The notes: generated by a model not told the origin, from the letters alone. A stretch of 64,000 nucleotides of DNA from an uncultured Ruminococcus sp. (GCF_946415235.1 NZ_CAMKRR010000001.1:1-64000), one strand, 5' to 3'; counted from the first letter of the stretch, positions 33,019 through 42,961 are shown. Translations and numbers: made by a program.

Positions 33019-36000
33019 ATGAGATTTGGCAAAAAAGCAAAGGCAGCTGCGGCATTATTGCTGACTGCGGCTGTCGTTATGCCGTCTGCTGCGGGAGTAA
33101 TAGGCGCTCCGCGTACAGAGGCAGCGGCGGCATCAACGGCTTCAAACCCTATAATATGGGCGGACGTACCTGATGATGATGTCATCAGGGTAGGCGATAC
33201 ATATTATATGGTAAGCACGACTATGTTTTTCAGTCCCGGGGCTCCAATTATGAAGTCCAAGGACCTTGTTTCGTGGGAGATATGCAATTACGTATTCGAC
33301 ACCTACGCAAACGGCGACGTTCAGAACCTGAAAAACGGCAAGCATGACTACGCTCACGGACAGTGGGCAACAAGTCTCCGCTACAACGAAAAGGAAAAGA
33401 AGTATTACGCTTTCTTCGGAAGCTACGGCTCGAACAAATCCTACATATGCTCCACGGACGATATCGAGCACGGTGAATGGTCCCGTGTTGAGCTCAACGG
33501 TATGTATCACGACGCTTCTATCCTCTTCGACGACGACGGCAGGAACTACCTCGTTTACGGTGCAGGCGGTACCTGCAACATCAAGGAGTTCAACTCCGAT
33601 ATGACGGGCTGGAAGTCAGGCGGACTCGAAAAGCAGCTCTTCAAGACGAATTTCGATAACCTTGCGGGCGAGGGCTGGCATATCCATAAGATAAACGGTT
33701 ACTATTATATACTCGGTATCGCATGGCCGTCAGGTCACGGCAGACTTGAATTCTGCTACCGTTCAAAGAGCCTCACAGGCAGCTGGGAGAACAAGACTCT
33801 TCTCGATTCGTCACTGGGCTCATACGGCGCAGGTGTTGCACAGGGCGGTATCGTAGATACTCCCGATGGAAAGTGGTACGGTCTGCTCTTTCAGGATCAC
33901 GGCTCAGTAGGAAGAATACCTGTACTTGTACCCGTTACATGGCAGAACGACTGGCCGATGATGGGCGTAAACGGAAAAGCTCCGCTTACACTTGATCTCG
34001 GTTCGGGTGTAGGTACCGACCTTGCAGGCGACGACAGCTTTGACTATTCGTCCAACGATCTCGCACTGGAATGGCAGTGGAACCATAACCCAGACAACAG
34101 TGCATGGTCAGTTACCGAGCGTGAGGGCTGGCTCAGACTGAAGAACAAGAATATCGCCACAAATCTCCTCAACGCAAGGAATACCCTTACTATGCGTACA
34201 GAGGGACCTGCCTGCAGCAGCTACATAAAGCTTGACGCTTCAAATATGAAGGCGGGAGACTATGCGGGACTTTCCGCATTCCAGCTCATGTACGGCTGTA
34301 TAGGCGTCCGCGTGGACGACAGTGGTTCAAAGAAGGTATATATGTCCGTCAACGGCGGAAACGATATCGGAAACAGCTCCAATAAGATAGTTGCCGAGGA
34401 GAACATGAGAGGCGACGAGGTATACCTCAAGGTGGACTTCAAGTTCGCAAATGTAGGCTCTGACGGAAGCTCCTCCAATAACATCGACAAGGCTAATTTT
34501 TATTATTCATACGACGGTATGAACTGGACAAAGCTCGGTCAGGAGCTCTCCATGTCATACGACCTCAAGCTCTTCACAGGCTACCGCAGCGGTATCTACA
34601 GCTATCCCACAAAGAACACCGGCGGCTATGCTGATATCGACTTCTTCGAGTACGACCGTCAGACATGGAACGGCAGCAGCGGCAGCAAGGTCCTCAGCGG
34701 TACACCTGTTGTCATAGAGCCTGACGAAAACGGATATTACTTCCATAACACATTCGAGAGCGGCACAGAATCATGGGCTGGAAGAGGCTCCGCAAAGGTC
34801 GCAGCAGACAAGAATGAGGCTTATGACGGCAGCGGCTCGCTTTACTGCTCGGGCAGAGAGGCAAGCTGGAACGGCGCTTCAAAGAGCCTTTCATCAAGCG
34901 TTTTCAAGGCAGGACAGGAGTACAGCTTCAGTACTGTCGTAAAGTATACGGAAGGCCCTGCTTCACAGAAGTTCTATCTTACCCTCCAGTATGAGGCTGA
35001 CGGAGAGGTGCAGTACGACAAGATAGCTATCGTTGAGGATGTTCCGAAGGGCGAGTGGGTACAGCTTGCCAATGACAGCTACAAGATACCCGAGGGAGCT
35101 TCAAGTTTACAGATGTACGTTGAGACGGATTCCGACGATTACAGCTTCTATGTTGATGAAGCCATAGGCGGCGTTGCGGGAACGGTCATAGACGGCCCCA
35201 AGGCTGTAAAGGCGATACTTGGCGATATCAACGGCGACGGGAAGATCGACAGCATGGATATGATAGCTGCAAGAAAGGCGGTAATCAGTCAGAAATTTGC
35301 CGACAGCAGAGCTGAAAGAGCTGCCGACGTTGATAAGAACGGCAAGTTCGAGACTGCCGATCTGGTGCAGCTGCAGAAGTTCATACTCGGCAAGACAAGC
35401 GATTTCACGAAGTCCGAAGCTTCGCAGAATGACGACGGCGACACCAATGGCACAGCCACATATACTATGGAGGCTTATACAAAGCTCATAGAACCAAAGG
35501 TCGCCAACAAAGAGCCCGATTCCTCGCATCAGGAAAGAGGTGGAGTACAGTACGGCACTGTAAAGAGCGGCACTTACTACTCCACGACCTGCAAACGCAG
35601 CAAGCCGTACAATATACTTCTTCCCGCCAATTACGACGAGAACAAAAAGTATCCTGTCCTTTATGTAATGCACGGCTACTGGGAAAATCAGGACAGAATG
35701 ATAATCAAGGGCAACGGCACTATGTATACCCGTCAGATAATCGGCAATGCCATAGCAGACGGCGAAGCTGAGGATATGATAGTTGTGTTCCCGTACATAT
35801 ACTCCAGTGCGACGCAGGCTGACTGTACGGCAATGGACGACGCAAACAATGCAGCGTATGACAATTTTATAAACGATCTTACAAAGGATCTTATGCCTTA
35901 TATCGAAAAGACATACAGTGTAAAGACAGGCAGAGATAATACTGCGATAACAGGCTTCTCAATGGGCGGACGCGAATCCCTCCTTATCGGTATGCAGCGC

Positions 36001-36270
36001 CCCGACCTGTTCGGCTATATCGGAGCTATCTGCCCTGCCCCCGGCGTTACGGGAGACTTCAAATGGAAGAGCGGAGAAGAACCGTATCTTGTGTTCCTCA
36101 CAGCAGGAAGCAATGATGAGGTAGTATACTCAACGCCGAACGGCTATCATGAGAGCTTCACCAAGAACGGAGTACCTCATGTATGGCACTATGTAAACGG
36201 CGGATACCACGGCGACAATTCCATTCATGCACACCTTTACAACTTTGTGCGTGCGGTTTTCAAGGCATGA
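33019..36270 (+). CDS. Secreted GH43-CBM22-dockerin-CE1 xylan-degrading enzyme
   Basis: This 1083-aa protein has a signal peptide (to about residue 38), then a GH43 five-bladed propeller starting at ASNPIIWADVPDDDVIRVGD, with a second Asp region YHDASILFDDDG and Glu in AGEGWHIHKINGYYY. A beta-sandwich C-terminal GH43 domain follows, then a CBM22-like module (about 570-710). A dockerin is near 735-790 (GDINGDGKIDSMDM and ADVDKNGKFETADL). Last comes a CE1 esterase with nucleophile GFSMGG and His in GGYHGD. It should remove side chains and ester links from arabinoxylan as part of a cellulosome. The ATG follows AGGAGG. Confidence 0.9.
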   Translation: MRFGKKAKAAAALLLTAAVVMPSAAGVIGAPRTEAAAASTASNPIIWADVPDDDVIRVGDTYYMVSTTMFFSPGAPIMKSKDLVSWEICNYVFDTYANGDVQNLKNGKHDYAHGQWATSLRYNEKEKKYYAFFGSYGSNKSYICSTDDIEHGEWSRVELNGMYHDASILFDDDGRNYLVYGAGGTCNIKEFNSDMTGWKSGGLEKQLFKTNFDNLAGEGWHIHKINGYYYILGIAWPSGHGRLEFCYRSKSLTGSWENKTLLDSSLGSYGAGVAQGGIVDTPDGKWYGLLFQDHGSVGRIPVLVPVTWQNDWPMMGVNGKAPLTLDLGSGVGTDLAGDDSFDYSSNDLALEWQWNHNPDNSAWSVTEREGWLRLKNKNIATNLLNARNTLTMRTEGPACSSYIKLDASNMKAGDYAGLSAFQLMYGCIGVRVDDSGSKKVYMSVNGGNDIGNSSNKIVAEENMRGDEVYLKVDFKFANVGSDGSSSNNIDKANFYYSYDGMNWTKLGQELSMSYDLKLFTGYRSGIYSYPTKNTGGYADIDFFEYDRQTWNGSSGSKVLSGTPVVIEPDENGYYFHNTFESGTESWAGRGSAKVAADKNEAYDGSGSLYCSGREASWNGASKSLSSSVFKAGQEYSFSTVVKYTEGPASQKFYLTLQYEADGEVQYDKIAIVEDVPKGEWVQLANDSYKIPEGASSLQMYVETDSDDYSFYVDEAIGGVAGTVIDGPKAVKAILGDINGDGKIDSMDMIAARKAVISQKFADSRAERAADVDKNGKFETADLVQLQKFILGKTSDFTKSEASQNDDGDTNGTATYTMEAYTKLIEPKVANKEPDSSHQERGGVQYGTVKSGTYYSTTCKRSKPYNILLPANYDENKKYPVLYVMHGYWENQDRMIIKGNGTMYTRQIIGNAIADGEAEDMIVVFPYIYSSATQADCTAMDDANNAAYDNFINDLTKDLMPYIEKTYSVKTGRDNTAITGFSMGGRESLLIGMQRPDLFGYIGAICPAPGVTGDFKWKSGEEPYLVFLTAGSNDEVVYSTPNGYHESFTKNGVPHVWHYVNGGYHGDNSIHAHLYNFVRAVFKA

Positions 36271-36306
36271 AACATACCTGTCAGACATTTGACTTACTTT
36301 AAAAGA

Positions 36307-36340
36307 AACACCGCAGCTTTCGTATAAAAGTTGCGGTGTT
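36307..36340. terminator. Bidirectional terminator
   Basis: AACACCGCA and TGCGGTGTT with inner GCTTT/AAAGT pairing form a long stem between converging genes, with T-rich flanks on both strands. Confidence 0.8.
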
Positions 36341-36346
36341 CTGCGT

Positions 36347-37744
36347 TTATATATCGTTTACGATGTTTTTTACCCACACATTGCTGCGTACCATGAAGTA
36401 GCCGATAGCAACCTTGACTACCTCCGAGAAGGTGACCACGGCAAAGACTATCCGTATATCAAGGTCGGTGAAGTAGGAGAGGACTGCGGCAAGTGGTATC
36501 ATCAGGAACCATGTGAAGCCGAAGTCGAAAAGGAAGGTTATACCCGTTTTACCGCCGCTCCTCAGAGTGAAATAGCAGGCATTGGTATAGCTCCACAATG
36601 GCATCGCAAGAGCCTGTATGATTATCATGTAAGCGGCGAGACTGCGTACAGAGACCTCGGTGTTGTATATCCTCGGGAAAAACGGCGCCAGAGGCAGAGT
36701 TATGAGCCCCACAATCGTCGCAGCGGTGACCGCGAAGAAAAGCAGCTTGTTGTCAAGGTCACGGGCTTCACCGAGTTTGTTTGCTCCCAGCCTTGCGCCT
36801 ACGATTATGGCTATGCAGGCTCCCATCTGTATGTATACGGAGCTGAACAGGTTCGTAATGGTGCTTGATATGTTTCGCGCAGCCACCACCTCGGTGCTCC
36901 TTACGGAATAGCACTGCATGACTATGGACATACCCAGCGACCACAGGAACTCGTTGACAAGCATGGGGATACCCTTTTTGGTGATGTCTGCCATGAGCCT
37001 TGCAGGTATGCGGAAGCCGCGGAAAAGTCCGATTATATACTTGTTTTTGTCGGGGTGAGAGTGAGTCCATACTATGACCACCAGCGCCTCGAAGGTCTTG
37101 GCTATGACAGTTGCCCATGCAGCGCCCTTAACGCCCATTTCGGGCATACCGAGCCTGCCGAATATGAGGCAGTAGTCAAGGAGCACGTTGATACCCACAG
37201 CCGACATTGCGGCAGCCATGGGAGCTTTTGTGTTACCGCACTCACGGGCAGCGCTGGAATATGCCTGTCCTATGCCGAATGGTATAAAGCCGAGGATCAT
37301 TATCCTCAGATAGTCCGTTCCGCTTTTGAGTATAGCCGAAGCCTGAGCAGCTTCGCTCTCCCTGCTTATGAACAGCGATATGAGCGGAGCTCCGAACGCA
37401 AGGCAGATGAGAGAAGCTATACCGATAATAAAAGCACAGACGAGAAGTCTGAACCTGAATGTATATTTCTGTCCTTCGTGGTCTTCCTTGCCGAAGAACT
37501 GTGCGCCGAATATGCTCGGTCCCGCAACAGCTCCGAAAATAGTGACATTGAAGACGAAAACGAACTGGTTTATTATGGCAACGCCGCTCATGGGTCCGGT
37601 TCCGAGTCTGCCAACCATTATATTGTCGATGAGACTGACGAGATTGGTAACTGCCATTTGCAGTATCATAGGCACGACCATTGACATTACCATTTTGTAA
37701 AAGCCTTTATTTCCGATGAATTTTTTTCTGAAACCCTTTAACAT
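36347..37744 (-). CDS. MATE family multidrug/cation exporter
   Basis: This 465-aa protein has twelve hydrophobic segments and MATE hallmarks: MVVPMILQMAVTNLVSLIDNIMVGRLG at the start, PSIFGAQFFGKEDHEG after helix 3, and the second-half repeat GIPMLVNEFLWSLGMSIVMQ. It likely exports drugs or metabolites using Na+ or H+ gradients. A GGAGG site precedes the ATG. The leader contains the first of the hairpins of the array described upstream. Confidence 0.92.
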   Translation of the reverse strand: MLKGFRKKFIGNKGFYKMVMSMVVPMILQMAVTNLVSLIDNIMVGRLGTGPMSGVAIINQFVFVFNVTIFGAVAGPSIFGAQFFGKEDHEGQKYTFRFRLLVCAFIIGIASLICLAFGAPLISLFISRESEAAQASAILKSGTDYLRIMILGFIPFGIGQAYSSAARECGNTKAPMAAAMSAVGINVLLDYCLIFGRLGMPEMGVKGAAWATVIAKTFEALVVIVWTHSHPDKNKYIIGLFRGFRIPARLMADITKKGIPMLVNEFLWSLGMSIVMQCYSVRSTEVVAARNISSTITNLFSSVYIQMGACIAIIVGARLGANKLGEARDLDNKLLFFAVTAATIVGLITLPLAPFFPRIYNTEVSVRSLAAYMIIIQALAMPLWSYTNACYFTLRSGGKTGITFLFDFGFTWFLMIPLAAVLSYFTDLDIRIVFAVVTFSEVVKVAIGYFMVRSNVWVKNIVNDI

Positions 37745-37783
37745 AAGTACCTCCGATGAAAAGTGCTTATTAATGTCTGCTCA

Positions 37784-38003
37784 ACAATTAAAAATTGGCT
37801 TTATCCATGTTTAAAAGCCAATTTTTAATTGTCAAGGTGCAAGAAAAAATAATGATATTTCACTTTTTCTTGCACCTTGTTTTGCCCTTTGGGGCAAAAT
37901 GAGCATGACATAAAGAAATGTGACGCGCAAATTCACTTTTTTATAAAGAATTTGCGCTCCCCGAAAGAAGTTCGGGGCAATAACTGCCTTGAGGCAGTTA
38001 TTG
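37784..38003. repeat. Array of six abutting inverted repeats
   Basis: Six perfect stems are packed end to end: 37784-37802/37814-37832 (19 bp), 37833-37848/37864-37879 (16 bp), 37880-37887/37892-37899 (8 bp), 37925-37934/37948-37957 (10 bp), 37959-37965/37971-37977 (7 bp) and 37978-37988/37993-38003 (11 bp). Most abut with zero or one base between; only 25 bp at 37900-37924 is less structured. The stems differ in sequence. No gene is seen in 37745-38171. It may be several terminators, a decayed repeat element or a structured RNA. Confidence 0.8.
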
Positions 38004-38171
38004 AGTAAGCATTTATTATACCACAGGTTCGGAAAAAAATCAAGGTCTTGAGGATATAAAAAGAAAAACTGTTATCCTGAACGATTGAAGTGATAACATA
38101 GCAGGGGAATTAAAATCGAATATCATGTCTCAGAAGAAAAAACGGGACAGGTATAGAAGGAGGAATTACTT

Positions 38172-41024
38172 ATGAGCATCAGAAAAAGAGGGACAGCTCT
38201 TGCCGTAAGCGCGGCAGCGGCTGTTTCGGCACTGAATATGGGAGGTCTCACGGGCATTGCCAATGCCGAGGACGGAGTGCAGGCAGTTTTCTATGTATCT
38301 CCCGACGGAAGCGACAGCGGCAGCGGTACAGTCAGCTCTCCGTTTGCGACTCTTGAAAGGGCACGTGATGAGGTAAGGAAGATAAACGGAAGCATGACAG
38401 GCGACATCATCGTTTATCTCCGCGGCGGTGATTACCGCATCACAGAGCCTGTGGAGTTCGGCACAAGTGACTCGGGCACAGGGGGACATACCGTAAGGTA
38501 TGAGGCGTTCAACGGCGAAACGCCTGTTATCAACGGTGCACAGAAGGTCACGGGCTGGACTAAATTCAACGACAAGCTCTGGTCTGCGCCCCTTGACAGG
38601 GATATAAAGCTCCGCAACCTTTATGTCAACGACAGACGCGCGGATATGGGAAGTGTTCAGGTGCAGGCCAAAGGCGGCTGCGGAGACTACTACGTTACTG
38701 CGGGACAGGCTGACTGGGCGTGGGATTCGGGCAGAAAGAGCGACGGAATAGTTTACGATGCAGGCTCGATGCCGCGTATAACCTCGAATTTCGACGATCT
38801 TGAGGTAGTCAACGGCACAACGTGGAACGAGAACATCGTCTGCTCCCGTGATATAAAGTACGACGGCGGCAGCATGATACTTCTGATGCAGCAGCCCTAC
38901 GGCGCAATAGCTCAGACTCCCGGCTGGGGCGCAGGATTCACAACGAGCGGAACTCATACTATCTACAACGCTTTCTCCTTCGTTGACAGCGAGGGCGAGT
39001 TCTTCTTCGACAAGAGCGAAAAGGTGCTGTATTACTATCCGAGAAGCGGTGAGGATATGACCTCTGCAGACGTTGAAGCTCCTGTTGCTGACTGTCTTAT
39101 AAAGATAGCGGGAAAGTCCACCAGCGACCGCGTTGAGAATATCTCGTTCAGCGGTCTGACCTTTGCGAATACGGATTATCAGCTTACAGATGTTGCGGGC
39201 TCCCACGGCAAGACCACCTGTCAGGCCGCACAGTGCTATACGGCTTTTGCAGACTCAAACTGGCACAGCAAAAATTACGAAATGGTCGATACTCTCCCTG
39301 CGGCTGTACATATCACAAGCAGCGACAGCATAAAGCTCACGGGTAATGTTGTCAAGCATACGGGAGCAGACGGTATCTCAATGACCAATGACGTTATAAA
39401 TTCGGAGGTAAGCGGAAACTTTGTTACCGATATCACCTCCAGCGGTATAACATTGGGACATCCCCAGCACATTTACATCGGTGACGGTGACGGTACGAAC
39501 CGTGAGAAGTTCCCGCGCGGTGTTGAGGGAGTATGTAAAAACGACCTTATCACGCAGAATCTCCTTTACGATATCAGCGTTGTACACGGTTTCGGCGGCT
39601 GTGCTGCCATAACTGCATATTTTGTGGACTCGGTGAAGATACTGAGCAATACCATTGAAAAGACCGCTTACAACGGCATACACCTCGGCTGGGGCTGGTG
39701 CAACTTCAAGGACAGCACCACCTGCCGCGACAATCAGATATGCTATAACAGAGTTATCAATTCCCTGAACCGTCTCCACGACAGCGGCGGTATCTATACT
39801 ATCGGTCAGATGCCGGGTACAATAATCAATGAGAACTATGTTCAGGGAATACCCGCAGGCGGCTTCGGAGCACCTACATACGGACTTCACAACGATGAGG
39901 GAACGACCTACATCGAGGAGAACGACAACGTCCTTGAAATAAGCCCCGATGTTACTTATACAATCAACTGCGAGGAATACGGCGACAAGCACCACCTCAC
40001 TATCAAGCGCACATACGCCACAGTCAACAAAATGGGCAAAAATCCTCCATACAGCGATATTGATACTCCTATTGTAGTATCTGATAACGTATGGCCGTTC
40101 CGTCAGTACAAGGTCTGCCTCAACTCGGGCATATCCGATGAATACCGCGGACTTGTGCCTGCATGGCTCACATCCGCAGCTGACTATGTATTCCCTGCAA
40201 GCTGTGAGACTTCCTGCGGAAGCACTCTCCCTGTAAGAAAGACCGACGGTACAGTATGGATAGCTCCCGACGGCACGGATACATTCAAAGCGGGAACTGA
40301 CATGACAAAGGCAGGCGGCAGCAAGGGTTCCATAAAAACTCCGTCAAAGGAGGGCGAGTACAGGATATATGTTCTTGACGCAGGCGGCAAGGTGCTCAGC
40401 AAGTCCTCGCATCTTCTGAGGCTCAGCGGCACAGGCAGTACAGAGCCTGATAATGTTATACAGGCTGAGGACTGTGATTACAGATCGGGCATCGAGACCG
40501 AGAACTGTTCTGAGGGCGGACTTAACGCTGCTTTCATTGAAAACGGTGATTATATCGGCTTCAGGGACGTTGACCTCACAGACGCAAAGGACGCTGACTT
40601 CCGACTTGCTTCAAACGGCGCACAGGCTTCACTGGAGGTACGTCTTGACGCTCCCGGCGGAAAGCTCATAGGCAGCATTGACGTCAAGGGCACAGGGGAC
40701 TGGCAGAAATGGTCGACTCAGACCTGCAATATCGCGGAGACCACGGGCAAGCATGATGTTTATCTGGTATTCACGGGTGAAGAGGGATACCTCTTCAATA
40801 TAAACTGGTGGAAGCCGAACACTCCTGCCGAGGAGTACATACTCGGCGACCTCAACGGCGACGGAGCTGTTGATATCTATGACCTTACACAAATGCGAAA
40901 GGCGGCTCTTGAGGGCGATGCTGAGCGTTTTGAAGCTGCCGATATAAACGGCGACGAAACTATCGACAGCGACGATCTTACTCTCCTTAAAAGGTTCATC
41001 ATGGGAGAAATAAGCACATTCTGA
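38172..41024 (+). CDS. Secreted beta-helix (GH141-like) protein with CBM6 and dockerin
   Basis: This 950-aa protein has a signal peptide (cut near residue 32), then FYVSPDGSDSGSGTVSSPFATLERARDEV, the usual start of a right-handed parallel beta-helix. Repeating helix coils follow with VENISFSGLTFAN and IKLTGNVVKHTGADGISM. This arrangement suggests GH141 or a related fucosidase/xylanase family; the family call is tentative. A CBM6 begins at VIQAEDCDYRSG (about residue 760). The C-terminal dockerin has GDLNGDGAVDIYDLTQ and ADINGDETIDSDDLTLL. It likely acts on plant hemicellulose or pectin in a cellulosome. An AAGGAGG site precedes the ATG. Confidence 0.85.
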   Translation: MSIRKRGTALAVSAAAAVSALNMGGLTGIANAEDGVQAVFYVSPDGSDSGSGTVSSPFATLERARDEVRKINGSMTGDIIVYLRGGDYRITEPVEFGTSDSGTGGHTVRYEAFNGETPVINGAQKVTGWTKFNDKLWSAPLDRDIKLRNLYVNDRRADMGSVQVQAKGGCGDYYVTAGQADWAWDSGRKSDGIVYDAGSMPRITSNFDDLEVVNGTTWNENIVCSRDIKYDGGSMILLMQQPYGAIAQTPGWGAGFTTSGTHTIYNAFSFVDSEGEFFFDKSEKVLYYYPRSGEDMTSADVEAPVADCLIKIAGKSTSDRVENISFSGLTFANTDYQLTDVAGSHGKTTCQAAQCYTAFADSNWHSKNYEMVDTLPAAVHITSSDSIKLTGNVVKHTGADGISMTNDVINSEVSGNFVTDITSSGITLGHPQHIYIGDGDGTNREKFPRGVEGVCKNDLITQNLLYDISVVHGFGGCAAITAYFVDSVKILSNTIEKTAYNGIHLGWGWCNFKDSTTCRDNQICYNRVINSLNRLHDSGGIYTIGQMPGTIINENYVQGIPAGGFGAPTYGLHNDEGTTYIEENDNVLEISPDVTYTINCEEYGDKHHLTIKRTYATVNKMGKNPPYSDIDTPIVVSDNVWPFRQYKVCLNSGISDEYRGLVPAWLTSAADYVFPASCETSCGSTLPVRKTDGTVWIAPDGTDTFKAGTDMTKAGGSKGSIKTPSKEGEYRIYVLDAGGKVLSKSSHLLRLSGTGSTEPDNVIQAEDCDYRSGIETENCSEGGLNAAFIENGDYIGFRDVDLTDAKDADFRLASNGAQASLEVRLDAPGGKLIGSIDVKGTGDWQKWSTQTCNIAETTGKHDVYLVFTGEEGYLFNINWWKPNTPAEEYILGDLNGDGAVDIYDLTQMRKAALEGDAERFEAADINGDETIDSDDLTLLKRFIMGEISTF

Positions 41025-41037
41025 GCCTTATGAAAAG

Positions 41038-41079
41038 AAGTCCGAAGGCGGTCAACGTGACTGCTTTCGGACTTTTTTT
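41038..41079. terminator. Terminator sharing sequence with 32712-32731
   Basis: AAGTCCGAA and TTCGGACTT with inner pairing, followed by a T run on the plus strand. It ends the dockerin gene and overlaps the end of the converging nitroreductase gene. CTGCTTTCGGACTTTTTT is identical to part of the terminator at 32.7 kb. Confidence 0.8.
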
Positions 41080-41665
41080 ATCTGTATTCAACAACGTCCC
41101 CGAAGTCTTTACGGGGTCTTGCGGCAGGAGCTTCATCTGCGTAGCCGAGAGCAACTGCGCCTATAAGCTGAGCGGTGGTGCCAATGTGATCGACAAGCTC
41201 ATTGTACGCATAAGAGGTGTTTGCAATCCATAGTGTACCGATGCCGAGCTCTGTGGCTTTCAGGAGCATATTCTCAATAGCCGCTCCTATCGACAGGCTG
41301 TCGCATATTTCGGTGATACGGGCAAAAGTGCCGATATCCATGAAAGGTGAGCTTCCGTTTGTGTTCAGTACCATGATAATTACAGGAGCTTCACGCATTA
41401 TCCTCAGCGTATTGAAAGCGTCTGACAGCATATATTCCGAGTCGGGCAGGTGAGCGAGCTCTTCCCTTGTCTTGGTGAGACCTGTTTCCATTTTTGCAAG
41501 GAGCTCATCCTTTGAGCTGCCGCTGTAGACTATGAATTTCCACGGCTGTCTGTTTTTTGCCGACGGCGCAAGGACAGCTGCACCGAGTATTTCGCCGATA
41601 AGTTTTTTGTCCACTGTTTTTGAGCTGTATTTTCTGATGCTTCGTCTTTCTTTAATAGGGTCCAT
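41078..41665 (-). CDS. Nitroreductase family protein
   Basis: This 195-aa flavin-dependent oxidoreductase starts IKERRSIRKYSSKTVDKKL and has APSAKNRQPWKFIV (FMN and NAD(P)H binding), SIGAAIENMLLKATELGIGTLWI, and a C-terminal VALGYADEAPAARPRKDF. The R-S-I-R-x-Y start and the C-terminal G-Y motif are typical. It reduces nitro or quinone compounds in the cytoplasm; the true substrate is unknown. A CAAGGAG site precedes the ATG. Confidence 0.92.
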   Translation of the reverse strand: MDPIKERRSIRKYSSKTVDKKLIGEILGAAVLAPSAKNRQPWKFIVYSGSSKDELLAKMETGLTKTREELAHLPDSEYMLSDAFNTLRIMREAPVIIMVLNTNGSSPFMDIGTFARITEICDSLSIGAAIENMLLKATELGIGTLWIANTSYAYNELVDHIGTTAQLIGAVALGYADEAPAARPRKDFGDVVEYR

Positions 41666-41751
41666 AGTATTCTCCTTGATAATTTATATATTTACAATTA
41701 TACATTGATATGATTTCTTTGTCAATGGCTTGGGGATAAGAATATTTTCTG

Positions 41752-41780
41752 TTGACGCTGCGTGAAAAAAATGGTATAAT
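41752..41780 (+). promoter_or_regulatory. Promoter of the permease gene
   Basis: TTGACG (41752-41757) and TATAAT (41775-41780) with 17-bp spacing. It shows that an ATG at 41789 would be almost leaderless, supporting the downstream start. Confidence 0.8.
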
Positions 41781-41812
41781 CATTACGCATGAAAAATTGG
41801 AAGGACGGTTTT

Positions 41813-42925
41813 ATGGAGAAGATCCGGAAGTTTATAAAGGCTCAGCCTGTAATGGTGATATCATTTTTGCTTGCGGTGGCTACGATGTTTATAGTTCCAC
41901 CTGACAGCGAGTACATAGGCTACTGCAACAGGACAGTGCTTATTGAATTATTCGCACTCATGGCAGCTGTAGCGGGGCTGCGGAGCATAGGTATATTTGA
42001 CAATGCCACAAGAGTAATACTTCAGAAGGCGGGAACTGTCCGCAGGCTCGGCGCTGTGATGATACTCATATGCTTTTTCAGTGCGATGCTTGTTACAAAC
42101 GATGTTGCGCTGATAACATTCGTGCCGCTGACGCTGCTGATCTACGGCAGCATTAAGGACGAGAAAAGCCTGATACTTACGATAGTACTTGAATCGGCGG
42201 CGGCAAATCTCGGAAGCATGATGACTCCTGTGGGAAATCCGCAGAATTTGTTCCTGTATGATAAATACGGACTTACGGCAATGACATTCCTGAAAACAAT
42301 GCTCCCCGTGGGCACTCTCGGACTGGCGGCAGTTCTTGGACTTACTCTGTTCCTGCCGAAGGACAGGTGCAAAGCTCCCGAGCGCAGGGACGTGAAGCTG
42401 CCCGTATTCAAGGCGGCGGTGTATACAGGACTTTTCCTGCTTTGCATAGCGGCTGTATTCAGACTTGTTCCCGACTGGGTATGCCTGATAGCAGCACTGC
42501 TTGCGGCATTGATATGCGATGTGAAGCTGCTTCTTAAGGTAGACTACATACTTCTTGCCACATTCGTGTGCTTTTTCGTTTTTGTGGGGAATATCGCACG
42601 TATCGGAGCGGTAAGCGACTTCTTTTCCCATATCCTCACAGGCAGGGAGCTCATAGTTGCAGCTCTGCTCTCACAGCTCATAAGCAATGTGCCTGCGGCG
42701 GTAATGCTTGCCGAATTCACAGGCAAGGGTACAGATCTGCTCCTCGGAGTGGATATCGGCGGCTTCGGAACGATAATAGCTTCAATGGCGAGCCTCATAG
42801 CGTTTCAGATATACAGAGGCTCAAAGGAAGCTCATGCGGGAAAGTACATGGTGATATTCACGGCAGTAAATATAGCGCTTCTCATACTGCTTCTCGGATT
42901 TCAGTTACTTATAATGAAAATATGA
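41813..42925 (+). CDS. SLC13/ArsB-type membrane permease
   Basis: This roughly 370-aa protein has about ten hydrophobic segments. Motifs MLVTNDVALITFVPLTLLIY and NLGSMMTPVGNPQNLFLYDKYG, with the repeat half SNVPAAVMLAEFTG, are typical of the ion transporter superfamily that includes ArsB, CitMHS and NhaD. The substrate cannot be told from sequence. The ATG at 41813 is chosen because GGAAGGAC lies 8 nt upstream. Confidence 0.8.
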   Translation: MEKIRKFIKAQPVMVISFLLAVATMFIVPPDSEYIGYCNRTVLIELFALMAAVAGLRSIGIFDNATRVILQKAGTVRRLGAVMILICFFSAMLVTNDVALITFVPLTLLIYGSIKDEKSLILTIVLESAAANLGSMMTPVGNPQNLFLYDKYGLTAMTFLKTMLPVGTLGLAAVLGLTLFLPKDRCKAPERRDVKLPVFKAAVYTGLFLLCIAAVFRLVPDWVCLIAALLAALICDVKLLLKVDYILLATFVCFFVFVGNIARIGAVSDFFSHILTGRELIVAALLSQLISNVPAAVMLAEFTGKGTDLLLGVDIGGFGTIIASMASLIAFQIYRGSKEAHAGKYMVIFTAVNIALLILLLGFQLLIMKI

Positions 42926-42926
42926 T

Positions 42927-42961
42927 AAAACGGCAGCAATCGAAAGCTTGCTGCCGTTTTT
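42927..42961. terminator. Bidirectional terminator
   Basis: CGGCAGCAA (42931-42939) and TTGCTGCCG (42948-42956) with A and T runs on either side, between converging genes. Confidence 0.85.

Noticed and set aside
35107-35673. A 188-aa minus-strand frame inside the GH43/CE1 gene
   Set aside because: It is a shadow of a well-supported enzyme in another frame.
38166-39206. A 346-aa minus-strand frame under the beta-helix gene
   Set aside because: Long antisense open frame caused by codon bias; the plus strand shows a signal peptide, CBM6 and dockerin.
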